The position numbers were made by a program, and so were the translations under genes. This document shows, piece after piece, positions 8,720 through 16,632 of a stretch of DNA of 64,000 nucleotides. The stretch comes from Lachnospiraceae bacterium (GTDB lineage: Bacteria; Bacillota; Clostridia; Lachnospirales; Lachnospiraceae), in the NCBI GenBank assembly GCA_024685005.1, contig JAIKWF010000113.1:1-64000 (forward strand). Reading direction: 5' to 3'. Below the pieces are notes generated by a model, which was given only the letters and a program-made list of their open reading frames with translations, was not told the origin of the DNA and ran no database searches. Position 1 is the first letter of the stretch. Every line of letters starts with the position of its first letter.

Positions 8720-9319
8720 ATGGATTACAGAATTCAGCAGATTCAAAAATACTTCTCCAAAGTACAGTTTCAGATATTGGATGAAAATGATCTTCCGGTG
8801 GGACAGATCTTTCACCAGAGTACCACCACCGAAATTACCCTTATGAAGGAGCCGCAGGATCTGCATCTGTTTGTGGAATATTTGAGGGACTTTCAGGCAA
8901 GAAGGACCAATCCTTATAAAAACATCACGAAGTTTCCTTACGATTCTTATGCCTTTTCCGGGGATCTGGGAGAGGGAAGGCTCTTTACCCGTTGTATCAG
9001 ACATTTCCTGGAAGCGTCTTTTTTTTCCACTCTTTGCTACGGGAATGAAGTGTTTGAAGCCCGAGGAGGGGGACATGATGAAAAAGGCACCCTGAGTCTG
9101 ATCCTTCGGGGCGACGGCACTCAGGTGGGATCCATATACAAAGAATTCAAGGTGATAAACGACGTTCATAATTTTACCCTGAGCTTGGAGGATGACAGAT
9201 ATCTTCCTGAGGGGGTTCTTTTGGTGGTTCACAGGTATCTGGCTTCCTATTACAATGCGGAGCAGACCATCAAAAGCGAGAGCAATTTTATTCCTTTTGA
9301 AAAATCAAAAGACAAGTGA
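8720..9319 (+). CDS. Hypothetical protein of T7SS-like cargo locus
   Basis: A 199-residue soluble protein with no signal peptide or membrane segment; I do not recognise the family with certainty. It starts 13 bases after the DUF4176 gene. The C-terminal half alternates predicted strands (GTLSLILRGDGTQVGSIYKEF, NFTLSLEDDRYL) and ends with a hydrophobic helix (EGVLLVVHRYLASYY), a pattern that resembles LURP-one/scramblase/tubby-like folds; this is a weak guess from the strand-and-final-helix layout. Co-expression with a DUF4176 protein and a secreted effector suggests an accessory, immunity or targeting role. Confidence 0.6.
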   Translation: MDYRIQQIQKYFSKVQFQILDENDLPVGQIFHQSTTTEITLMKEPQDLHLFVEYLRDFQARRTNPYKNITKFPYDSYAFSGDLGEGRLFTRCIRHFLEASFFSTLCYGNEVFEARGGGHDEKGTLSLILRGDGTQVGSIYKEFKVINDVHNFTLSLEDDRYLPEGVLLVVHRYLASYYNAEQTIKSESNFIPFEKSKDK

Positions 9320-9381
9320 AAAAGTAAAAAAAGGGCTAAAAAATGCAATTCGTCGTCTCAGATGAACATTTCGTCGCATTT

Positions 9382-9412
9382 TTAACAAAAAAAAGAAGAA
9401 ATCGGTTATACT
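9382..9412 (+). promoter_or_regulatory. Possible promoter of the LXG/WXG-like effector gene
   Basis: A good -10, TATACT at 9407-9412, with a weak TTAACA at 9382-9387 (19-base spacer). Just upstream, AAAAATGC and GCATTTTT (about 9340-9382) flank two TTCGTC copies and could pair into a weak hairpin ending the upstream pair of genes. Confidence 0.4.
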
Positions 9413-9462
9413 CTTTTTTGTAAGATCGAGAGAATCTAATCACCTTGAAAGGGGACCGAATT

Positions 9463-10494
9463 ATGGAATTTTGTGTTCAGCCTGCGAAGCTCAAAAGCAA
9501 CGTCAGTACGTTAGAGAGCAGCGCCACCAGCTTAAAGCAAAAGGCAAATGCCATTGAGAATATCAAAAACTGCTTATCCTGTGGGGAATATGAGGGCGTG
9601 AAAGCAGCTCTTGATACCTGCATTCAGGACTTGGGAAAAGAGTCGGATATCGCAAAGAAGCTTGCCACCGTACTGGGCAATGCCTGTGATCTGTATGTTA
9701 CTACGGAAAACCGCATTGCCGGCAATAAGGGCAGCGCATCCGGCGGAAACGGCACCGGTGATAATTCCGGCGGTCAGTCGGGAGATTCTCCCAGAGGATG
9801 GTATTTCGATTCCGATGGTCCTAATGTTGATGGAAACTTTTATCTTGATACACCTGCTAAATGGAAGAAACAAGACGGAAAGGTCGATTTTAAGAGCCTT
9901 AAGATCGGTGTAGGTGCCAAAGGTTCTGCGTATCTGGCAAGTGTGGGCGGCGGACTGGATACGAAATATTTCGATGCCAGCGCTGAAATGAAGATGTTTT
10001 ATGCCACAGGCGGTGTGGGGACCGGTCTTACGTTGTTTAGTGACGGACGGTTTGCTCCCGGTGCATTTGCGGAAGCGAATATCAAGGGCAGCGTCTTGCA
10101 CGGAGATGCAAAGACCCAGCTTGGAGTGGATGAGTACAATCTGCATGCCAATGCCAAAGGAGATTTATGGGTGGCTTACGCAGGAGCAAGCGGCGGCCTG
10201 GGTATGATCAATATAAAAGACGATGACGGAAATGTGACAGGACAGAAGTTCGGCGTTTCCGGCGAAGTGAAAGCCGGAGGATATGTTGCCCAGGGCGAAG
10301 TAAGCGGCGGCTTTACCATCATGGGAATCAAGGTGAATGGTTCCATCGGCGGCGGTGTCGGCGGTGCTGAGTTTAAAGCGGGCGGAAGCATTACCACCGG
10401 CGGTGTCAGCGGAAAAGCAGGCATCGGAGCACTTCTGGGTGTGGACATCGGCTTTTCCATTGACTGGAGCGGATTTAAGTGGCCGTGGGAATAA
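9463..10494 (+). CDS. Putative T7SS-secreted protein, LXG/WXG-like N-terminus with glycine-rich tail
   Basis: A 343-residue protein. The start is ATG 9463 with AAAGGGGA at 9448-9455; a TTG further upstream overlaps that ribosome binding site and is rejected. Residues 1-90 form a helical hairpin-like head (VQPAKLKSNVSTLESSATSL, AKKLATVLGNACDLY) like ESX/LXG substrates, and no Sec signal peptide is present. Residues 90-110 are a Gly/Ser/Asn linker. Residues 110-343 are a repeat-like, Gly/Ala-rich beta region with alternating small and hydrophobic residues (GVGAKGSAYLASVGGG, FGVSGEVKAGGYVAQGEVSGG), ending in SIDWSGFKWPWE. The tail resembles the glycine-rich C-terminal halves of other Bacillota T7SS cargo, but I recognise no catalytic toxin domain. 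It may act on membranes or be a structural cell-surface protein. No obvious immunity gene follows. Confidence 0.65.
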   Translation: MEFCVQPAKLKSNVSTLESSATSLKQKANAIENIKNCLSCGEYEGVKAALDTCIQDLGKESDIAKKLATVLGNACDLYVTTENRIAGNKGSASGGNGTGDNSGGQSGDSPRGWYFDSDGPNVDGNFYLDTPAKWKKQDGKVDFKSLKIGVGAKGSAYLASVGGGLDTKYFDASAEMKMFYATGGVGTGLTLFSDGRFAPGAFAEANIKGSVLHGDAKTQLGVDEYNLHANAKGDLWVAYAGASGGLGMINIKDDDGNVTGQKFGVSGEVKAGGYVAQGEVSGGFTIMGIKVNGSIGGGVGGAEFKAGGSITTGGVSGKAGIGALLGVDIGFSIDWSGFKWPWE

Positions 10495-10520
10495 GATCCC
10501 CGCAACATGGAATGATCAAA

Positions 10521-10550
10521 AGAAATCGGCTTAGGCCGGTTTCTTTTTAT
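10521..10550 (+). terminator. Rho-independent terminator after the T7SS-like locus
   Basis: A 10-bp stem with one G-T pair (10521-10530 with 10535-10544), TTAG loop and a T-rich tail, 26 bases after the effector stop codon. It separates this locus from the SCIFF operon. Confidence 0.85.
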
Positions 10551-10561
10551 TATTTTGGGAC

Positions 10562-10590
10562 TTTTCAACAGCCGGCAGTTGTGCTATACT
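10562..10590 (+). promoter_or_regulatory. Promoter of the SCIFF operon
   Basis: TTTTCA at 10562-10567, 17-base spacer and TATACT at 10585-10590. Downstream, GGGCG at 10604-10608 can pair with CGCCC at 10622-10626 and a T7 run follows a few bases later, so the short leader may form a weak hairpin or attenuator before the SCIFF start. Confidence 0.6.
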
Positions 10591-10664
10591 ATGGTAGTTA
10601 TTGGGGCGAATGGGGTTTTTGCGCCCTAAATGAGTTTTTTTGATGCACAAAAGGAGAATACGAT

Positions 10665-10811
10665 ATGAAAAAGCATGTAAAGACATTAAACACCAGAGAC
10701 CTGAAGAAGTCCTTAAAGAAGGGCGGATGCGGCGAGTGCCAGACTTCCTGCCAGTCTGCCTGCAAGACCAGCTGCACGGTAGGTAACCAGAGCTGCGAAG
10801 CTGTAAAATAA
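10665..10811 (+). CDS. scfA: SCIFF ranthipeptide precursor (six cysteines in forty-five)
   Basis: A 48-residue ORF with ribosome binding site AAGGAG just upstream. It begins MKKHVKTLNTRDLKK and holds six cysteines at positions 22, 25, 29, 33, 37 and 44 in the conserved pattern CGECQTSCQSACKTSC followed by TVGNQSC. This is the near-invariant SCIFF peptide of Clostridia, a RiPP precursor whose cysteines are thioether-linked by the radical SAM maturase encoded 21 bases downstream. In characterised ranthipeptides the link goes to a non-alpha carbon of a partner residue. The mature product has been linked to cell signalling; its exact role here cannot be inferred. Confidence 0.95.
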   Translation: MKKHVKTLNTRDLKKSLKKGGCGECQTSCQSACKTSCTVGNQSCEAVK

Positions 10812-10832
10812 AGGAAACAGGTCACAGTTATT

Positions 10833-12230
10833 ATGATACATTGTTTTGAAAACAATGGCTACAAGATCATCATGGATGTGGAAAGCGGCGGTGTACATGT
10901 GGCAGATGACATAGTATATCGTCTTGCTCCCCTGCTGGAGCCTCTTTTTGACAAAGCAGATCTTCCTTCGGAGGAAGAGGTAACGGCGAAGGCAGAGAGC
11001 TTTGATCTTCCTTTTGAGAAGCAGCAGATCCGGGAAGGAGCTTTGGAGATTTTAGAGCTGGCCCGGGAAGGGATGCTCTATACAAAGGATATCTACAAAG
11101 AAGCCATTGAAGGATTTCAGAATCGCCAGCCGGTGGTCAAGGCCCTGTGCCTGCATGTGGCCCATGATTGCAACCTTGCCTGCAAATACTGTTTTGCAGA
11201 GGAAGGGGAATATCACGGAAGAAGGGCCATCATGAGTCTTGAGGTTGGGAAAAAAGCACTGGATTTTCTGGTGGCTTCCTCCGGAATGCGGACGAACCTT
11301 GAGGTGGATTTTTTCGGCGGCGAACCGCTGATGAACTGGGACGTGGTAAAGGAGCTGGTGGCATATGGCCGTTCCCTGGAAGGGGCCCACAACAAAAAGT
11401 TCCGCTTTACCCTTACCACCAACGGTATCCTTTTAAATGATGATATATTGGAGTTTGCCAATCGGGAGATGAGCAACATTGTGCTTTCCATTGACGGTCG
11501 CAAAGAGGTGAATGACCATATGCGTCCCCATCGCGGCGGCCAGGGAAGCTATGACACCATCGTTCCCAAGTTCCAAAAGGTTGCACAGAGCCGTGATCAG
11601 ATGAACTATTATGTTCGCGGAACCTACACCCATTACAACACGGACTTTGCCGAGGATGTACTGCATCTGGCAGATCTGGGATTCAAGCAGATTTCCGTGG
11701 AGCCTGTGGTGGCGGAAGATTCCGAGGCCTATGCCCTGCGGGCGGAAGATGTACCCATTCTGGAAAAAGAGTATGACAGACTGGCAAAAGAGATGATCAA
11801 ACGGCGGAAGGAAGGCAATGGCTTTAACTTCTTCCATTTTATGATCGATCTGGAAGGCGGACCTTGTGTTTACAAGAGACTTTCCGGCTGCGGAAGCGGA
11901 ACGGAATATCTGGCCGTGACCCCCTGGGGTGATCTGTATCCCTGCCATCAGTTCGTAGGACAGGAAGAGTTCTGTCTTGGCAATGTAGAGGAAGGGATCA
12001 AACGCAAAGATCTGACACAGGAGTTTTCAAAATGCAATGTCTATACGAAAGAATCGTGTAAAAACTGTTTTGCGAAATACTATTGCAGCGGCGGATGTAT
12101 GGCTAATTCCCAGCATTTTACGGGATCGGTCAACGGTACTTACGAGATCGGATGTCAGCTGCAAAAGAAAAGAATAGAATGTGCCATCATGCTGCAGGCG
12201 GCATATGCCGATATGGAGCAGGATGCATAA
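10833..12230 (+). CDS. scfB: Thioether cross-link-forming SCIFF peptide maturase (radical SAM/SPASM)
   Basis: A 465-residue enzyme. An N-terminal peptide-recognition region (about 1-95, starting MIHCFENNGYKIIMDVESGG) is followed by the radical SAM core with C113-x3-C117-x2-C120 (CNLACKYC), the glycine motif FFGGEPLMNW, and a C-terminal SPASM domain (about 345-450) rich in cysteines: CGSGTEYLAVTPWGDLYPCH, then CNVYTKESCKNC and YYCSGGC, which bind auxiliary iron-sulfur clusters. It installs thioether bonds from the SCIFF cysteines. It forms an operon with the SCIFF peptide, and secDF follows after 55 bases, a neighbourhood common in Clostridia. Confidence 0.95.
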   Translation: MIHCFENNGYKIIMDVESGGVHVADDIVYRLAPLLEPLFDKADLPSEEEVTAKAESFDLPFEKQQIREGALEILELAREGMLYTKDIYKEAIEGFQNRQPVVKALCLHVAHDCNLACKYCFAEEGEYHGRRAIMSLEVGKKALDFLVASSGMRTNLEVDFFGGEPLMNWDVVKELVAYGRSLEGAHNKKFRFTLTTNGILLNDDILEFANREMSNIVLSIDGRKEVNDHMRPHRGGQGSYDTIVPKFQKVAQSRDQMNYYVRGTYTHYNTDFAEDVLHLADLGFKQISVEPVVAEDSEAYALRAEDVPILEKEYDRLAKEMIKRRKEGNGFNFFHFMIDLEGGPCVYKRLSGCGSGTEYLAVTPWGDLYPCHQFVGQEEFCLGNVEEGIKRKDLTQEFSKCNVYTKESCKNCFAKYYCSGGCMANSQHFTGSVNGTYEIGCQLQKKRIECAIMLQAAYADMEQDA

Positions 12231-12244
12231 GGTAAAGGTAATAA

Positions 12245-12264
12245 TCCGGCAGGAAAGTGCCGGA
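12245..12264 (+). other. Small hairpin between the SCIFF maturase and secDF
   Basis: Perfect 7-bp stem (12245-12251 with 12258-12264) and 6-base loop just before the secDF ribosome binding site AGGAGG at 12270-12275. There is no T-tract, so it is not a terminator; it could tune translation or mark RNA processing. Confidence 0.5.
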
Positions 12265-12285
12265 GCAACAGGAGGATGAACTACA

Positions 12286-14721
12286 ATGAAAAAGTCAAGA
12301 GCAGTGCTTGTCCTGATTCTGACAATTGCTCTGATCTGCGGAATGGGCTATGTATCCTATTTCGGGATCAACGCAAGTAAGACCGGTTCTGTGACCAACA
12401 TCAAACAGGGTCTGGATCTTGCGGGCGGTGTCAGCATTACCTATCAGGTTGTGGGAGAGGAAAACCCTTCCGCAGAGGATATGGCAGATACGATCTACAA
12501 GCTGCAGAGGCGTGTAGAAGGATACAGCACGGAGGCACAGGTTTATAAAGAGGGAAATGACCGGATCAACATCGAGATCCCCGGTGTTTCCGACGCAAAC
12601 CAGATCCTTTCGGATCTTGGCCGTCCCGGAAGTCTTTACTTCATCAAGCAGACCGGCAGCGACGGAAATCCCAACTATTCCTACGGAATTACCGAAGAAG
12701 GAACCATCGCTTACGTACTGACCAAGACCATTGAAGAAATTCAGGCAGACGGCGGCATCGTTCTTGACGGAACGCATGTGACCAGTGCACAGGCAAACAG
12801 CACCCAGTCCGAAAAAGGAACCAAGGATCAGCAGTATGTGGTATCCCTGGTGTTTGATCAGGAAGGTACAGCTGCTTTTGCCAAAGCAACTACAGAGGCA
12901 TATCAGGCAGGGGAGACCATCGGTATCTACTATGACGGATCCTTTGTTTCGGTTCCTACCGTAAATGAGCCCATCACCGGCGGCCAGGCGCAGATCAGCG
13001 GTATGGCCAATTTTGAAGAAGCAGATAAGCTTGCTTCCACCATCCGTATCGGTGGATTGAAGCTTGAGCTCGAAGAGCTTCGTTCCAACGTGGTTGGAGC
13101 ACAGCTGGGTAGTGCGGCAATCCGTACATCTCTGATCGCAGGTGCCATCGGTTTCGGAATTGTATGTCTGATCATGATCGCGGTATATTACCTGCCCGGC
13201 TTTGTGGCTTCCATCGCCCTTGTGATCTATGTGCTTTTGACACTGCTTTCCATCAATGCACTGAATATCACGCTGACTCTTCCCGGTATTGCCGGTGTTA
13301 TCCTGGCCATCGGTATGGCGGTGGATGCTAACGTTATCATTTATGCACGTATCAGAGAGGAACTTGCTACGGGAAAGACGCTGCAGTCCTCCATTAAGAT
13401 CGGTTTTGACAAGGCCCTTTCCGCTATTGTGGACGGAAACGTAACGACCCTGATCGCAGCATTTGTTTTGGCGCTTCGCGGTTCCGGTTCCGTAAAAGGT
13501 TTTGCAACCACTCTGGCACTTGGTATTGTGCTTTCCATGTTCACAGCACTTGTGATCTCAAGGATCCTGATCAATGCCTGCTATGCCATCGGTCTTACCA
13601 ATGAGAAACTTTACGGTAAGGCAAAGGATATGAAAACCATCGGATTCCTTGCAAAGAAGAAGATCTTCTTTAGCATTTCCGTTATTGCCATCCTGCTCGG
13701 ATTTGTATTCATGGGCGTGAACAAGTCCCAGACAGGCAACCCTCTGAACTTCTCTCTGGAGTTTATGGGCGGTACTTCCTCTACAGTGGAATTTAACGAA
13801 GATCTGAGTATTGAGGATATCGAATCCAAGGTTGTTCCTGAAGTAGAGAAGATCACCGGAGATTCCAACGTTCAGACCCAGAAGGTAAATGATTCCAATC
13901 AGGTAGTGATCAAGACCAGAACCCTTACGGTGGATGAGAGAGAGAAATTCGTATCCGTTATGGAAGAGAAGTTCTCCGTAAAAGAGGAGTCCATCACTGC
14001 AGAGACCATCTCCGCTACAGTCTCCAACGAAATGAGAAGAGATGCGGTACTTGCAGTCATCATCGCAACCTTCTGCATGCTGGTTTACATCTGGTTCCGG
14101 TTTACGGATATCCGTTTTGCGGCAGCAGCGGTACTTGCACTGCTTCATGACGTGCTGGTGGTACTGACCTTCTATGCAGTATCCAAGACCAGCGTAGGTA
14201 ATACCTTTATTGCTTGTATGCTGACCATTGTGGGTTATTCCATCAACTCCACCATCGTCATCTTTGACCGTATCCGTGAGAACCTGAAGACCAGAAGGGG
14301 ACAGGAGCTGGAAGAGATCGTGGACAGCAGTATCACTTCCACGCTGACCCGAAGCATTTACTCCAACCTGACTACCTTCGTAATGGTACTTGTTCTTTAC
14401 ATCCTGGGAGTTTCCAGCATTCGTGATTTTGCTGCTCCCTTGATGGTAGGTATCGCAGCCGGTGCATACTCTTCCGTATGCGTAACCGGAGCATTGTGGT
14501 ATGTGATGAGAACAAAGATCGGTGACAAGGCTCCTGCAACCGCCGCAGCTTCTGCGCTGCAAAAGAGCAGTAAGGAAGCAGGCAGTGCCGAAGCGCCTAA
14601 GAAGGAGAAGCCGGTCAATACGGCTCCCAAGGTTTCAGCAAATAAGAGTGGCGCTCAGAAAAAAGAGAAAGATACATCTAATTATCAGTCCACTCCCAGA
14701 AAGAAAAAGAAAAAGAAATAA
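12286..14721 (+). CDS. secDF: Protein translocase subunit SecDF (fused SecD and SecF)
   Basis: An 811-residue fusion. The SecD half (residues 1 to about 445) has an N-terminal membrane segment, the motif GLDLAGGVSITYQV, a large periplasmic-type domain and five further membrane helices with GMAVDANVIIYARIREEL. The SecF half (about 455-745) starts with a new membrane helix, then FSLEFMGGTSS, and five helices with TIVGYSINSTIVIFDRIREN. The last 65 residues are a basic tail ending in a Lys run. SecDF uses the proton-motive force to help proteins complete SecYEG translocation. Next to the SCIFF genes, it may help export processed peptide, but a general role is more certain. Confidence 0.95.
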   Translation: MKKSRAVLVLILTIALICGMGYVSYFGINASKTGSVTNIKQGLDLAGGVSITYQVVGEENPSAEDMADTIYKLQRRVEGYSTEAQVYKEGNDRINIEIPGVSDANQILSDLGRPGSLYFIKQTGSDGNPNYSYGITEEGTIAYVLTKTIEEIQADGGIVLDGTHVTSAQANSTQSEKGTKDQQYVVSLVFDQEGTAAFAKATTEAYQAGETIGIYYDGSFVSVPTVNEPITGGQAQISGMANFEEADKLASTIRIGGLKLELEELRSNVVGAQLGSAAIRTSLIAGAIGFGIVCLIMIAVYYLPGFVASIALVIYVLLTLLSINALNITLTLPGIAGVILAIGMAVDANVIIYARIREELATGKTLQSSIKIGFDKALSAIVDGNVTTLIAAFVLALRGSGSVKGFATTLALGIVLSMFTALVISRILINACYAIGLTNEKLYGKAKDMKTIGFLAKKKIFFSISVIAILLGFVFMGVNKSQTGNPLNFSLEFMGGTSSTVEFNEDLSIEDIESKVVPEVEKITGDSNVQTQKVNDSNQVVIKTRTLTVDEREKFVSVMEEKFSVKEESITAETISATVSNEMRRDAVLAVIIATFCMLVYIWFRFTDIRFAAAAVLALLHDVLVVLTFYAVSKTSVGNTFIACMLTIVGYSINSTIVIFDRIRENLKTRRGQELEEIVDSSITSTLTRSIYSNLTTFVMVLVLYILGVSSIRDFAAPLMVGIAAGAYSSVCVTGALWYVMRTKIGDKAPATAAASALQKSSKEAGSAEAPKKEKPVNTAPKVSANKSGAQKKEKDTSNYQSTPRKKKKKK

Positions 14722-14733
14722 ATGAAATGCGTT

Positions 14734-14763
14734 GGGCCGGCCTTTTTGGGCCGGCCCTTTTTT
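14734..14763 (+). terminator. Strong rho-independent terminator after secDF
   Basis: Perfect 9-bp GC-only stem (14734-14742 with 14749-14757), 6-base loop and a T6 tail beginning at 14758. Confidence 0.95.
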
Positions 14764-14842
14764 CTGTCTGAATATAGCGATCTGCATATAGAAATCTGCA
14801 TGGGGTAATTTGCATATAGAAGCGAATAAGTGTGGGAATACA

Positions 14843-14871
14843 TTGGCAAAATGCAGGAGAAATGGTAAAAT
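14843..14871 (+). promoter_or_regulatory. Promoter of the exported glycerophosphodiesterase gene
   Basis: TTGGCA at 14843-14848, 17-base spacer, TAAAAT at 14866-14871 with TGG before it. It lies about 40 bases before a GTG at 14910 that has AAGGTGG at 14896-14902, which supports that GTG as the original translation start. Confidence 0.65.
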
Positions 14872-14909
14872 TTTAGATGTGTGAAAAGAGTTATTAAGGT
14901 GGTAGGAAA

Positions 14910-16602
14910 GTGGACAGATTTATTTGGAATAAAAGAATTGTTTGTATAAAAAAAAGCCGGTACAGTGCTTCTGTGTCTGGCATTGGTCTTTCTTTGCAGT
15001 ATGCCGGTATCGGCAAAGGCAGGAAAAAAGAGAAAGACAGATGGCAGTAACGGGAAGGGAAGAAAAAAGCAAGAAGTACGTATTGACCGGGGGCGCAGGG
15101 TAAAAGAAAAACAGAAAAAGCAGAAGGTCTCGGCTGTGGCCGGAACGGTGATCAACCTTCGCAGTACCTTAAACACCGTGGGGGGCCTGGGCTGGATCGT
15201 GGAAAATGAAGAAAGTGTTCATATCCTTTCGACAAGTGGCCGGTCCGCTCTTATTCGTGTGATCAGATCGGGTAAGGTGATAATAAGAGCCTGCAATGGC
15301 AATAAGGAGGAAGTATTTGTTGTCAGGATCGGGGAAAGAAAGGAGTTTCCGCGAAATCTCAGGCTCATGGAGGGAGATATTTTTACGCTATCCATGAAAA
15401 AAGATGCGGAATGGACGTTCCCCTCGGGACAGATACAGGCACTGACGGATACTGAGGATGCAAAAACCGTCACCTTTCAGGCGATGGCCGGGGGATCCTA
15501 TGAGATCTGCGCCGCCGTGGGAAAGAGAAAACGCAGCTGTAAGGTTAGGGTGATCGGGAGAAAAAACAAAGAGGAAAAGCCCTACTACAATCTGGTTCTG
15601 CAAGACAATGTAATGACCCTGGTGGAAGGGGAAAAAGCGGAAACGACACTGATCAGATCTTCCAACGATCCCGATGCCAAAATAACCGTGACAAGCAGCG
15701 CAGAGAAGAAAGCAGTCTTTCGCATGAAGGGGGATAAGCTTCTGATCCATGCCAAAAGTCCCGGCATTGTCCGGGGACGGATTCGGTATGGAACGGCAAC
15801 TGCCGATTTGGAAGTGATCGTGGAAAAGACACCTTCCGTAAGCAGAGCAACCAAGGTCAAAGCCATCAATCATCGGGGGTACAGCATGGAGGCACCAGAG
15901 AATACAATTCCGGCCTTTGAGCTGTCTCAGGAAAAGGGCTTTGATTATGTGGAGACAGACGTGGACTTCACTAAGGATGGCGTGGCGGTTCTGCTCCATG
16001 ATAAAACCATTAACCGTACCGCATGCAATCCGGATGGCAGCAGGATCAAAGAGACGATTGCCATCAGAGATATCACCTATCAGGAGGCGTTGCAGTATGA
16101 TTTCGGCAGGATGAGGGGAATGGAGTACGTAGGAACAAAGATTCCTACCTTCGAGGAGTTTCTTCAGGTTTGCAAATACCGGCACATTCATCCTTATATC
16201 GAGCTGAAGCCGAAAAAAGATTTTACAAAAAAACAGCTGCAAACCCTTGTAGCGATAGTGAAAAAAGAAAACATGTCCGACAAAGTGACCTGGATCTCTT
16301 TTTCCTATAGTGCCCTTAAGACCATTAAAGCAAATGATAAAGGGGCAAGGATCGGCTATCTGGTACACAGAGTCCGCCCGAGAGCTGTTCGCCGGGCCAC
16401 GCGTCTTCGCACGGGGCAAAATGAAGTTTTCCTCTGTGCCACGGATCTGACGGACAATGCGGTGGCGCTTTGCTACAAGGCGCGTCTCCCCTTAGAGCTG
16501 TGGGGTGTGAACAAGGAAAGTACCATGAAAAAGCTGGATCCGTATATTTCCGGTGTGATCTCTGACAGTAAACATTTCGGCCAGGCACTGGCAGCAGAAT
16601 AG
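14910..16602 (+). CDS. Exported glycerophosphodiester phosphodiesterase with Ig-like N-terminal region (signal peptide split by A8 tract)
   Basis: The main frame runs from GTG 14965 to 16602 (545 residues) but lacks the charged start of its signal peptide and has no ribosome binding site. A GTG at 14910 with a good site opens another frame encoding VDRFIWNKRIVCIKK; it would join the main frame if the A8 run at 14948-14955 had seven As, giving a perfect signal peptide that ends at SMPVSAKA. Residues 30-300 of the main frame are basic and then beta-rich, resembling two bacterial Ig-like domains. The GDPD barrel starts at INHRGYSMEAPENT (H303, R304) with ETDVDFTKDGV, the LLHD motif and a later IELK glutamate-lysine motif. 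It hydrolyses glycerophosphodiesters, possibly of lipids or teichoic acids, outside the cell. Confidence 0.75.
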
Positions 16603-16632
16603 GACGGAAAAGCAGCATAAAAAGGGGGAACT

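Noticed and set aside
9445..9462. TTG start for the LXG/WXG-like protein
   Set aside because: It lies before the AAAGGGGA ribosome binding site that serves ATG 9463.
13558..14562. 334-codon minus-strand ORF inside secDF
   Set aside because: Antisense shadow; Cys/His/Gln-rich composition without domain features.
15388..16419. 343-codon minus-strand ORF opposite the glycerophosphodiesterase
   Set aside because: Shadow of a clear GDPD domain; no family features and no start signal.
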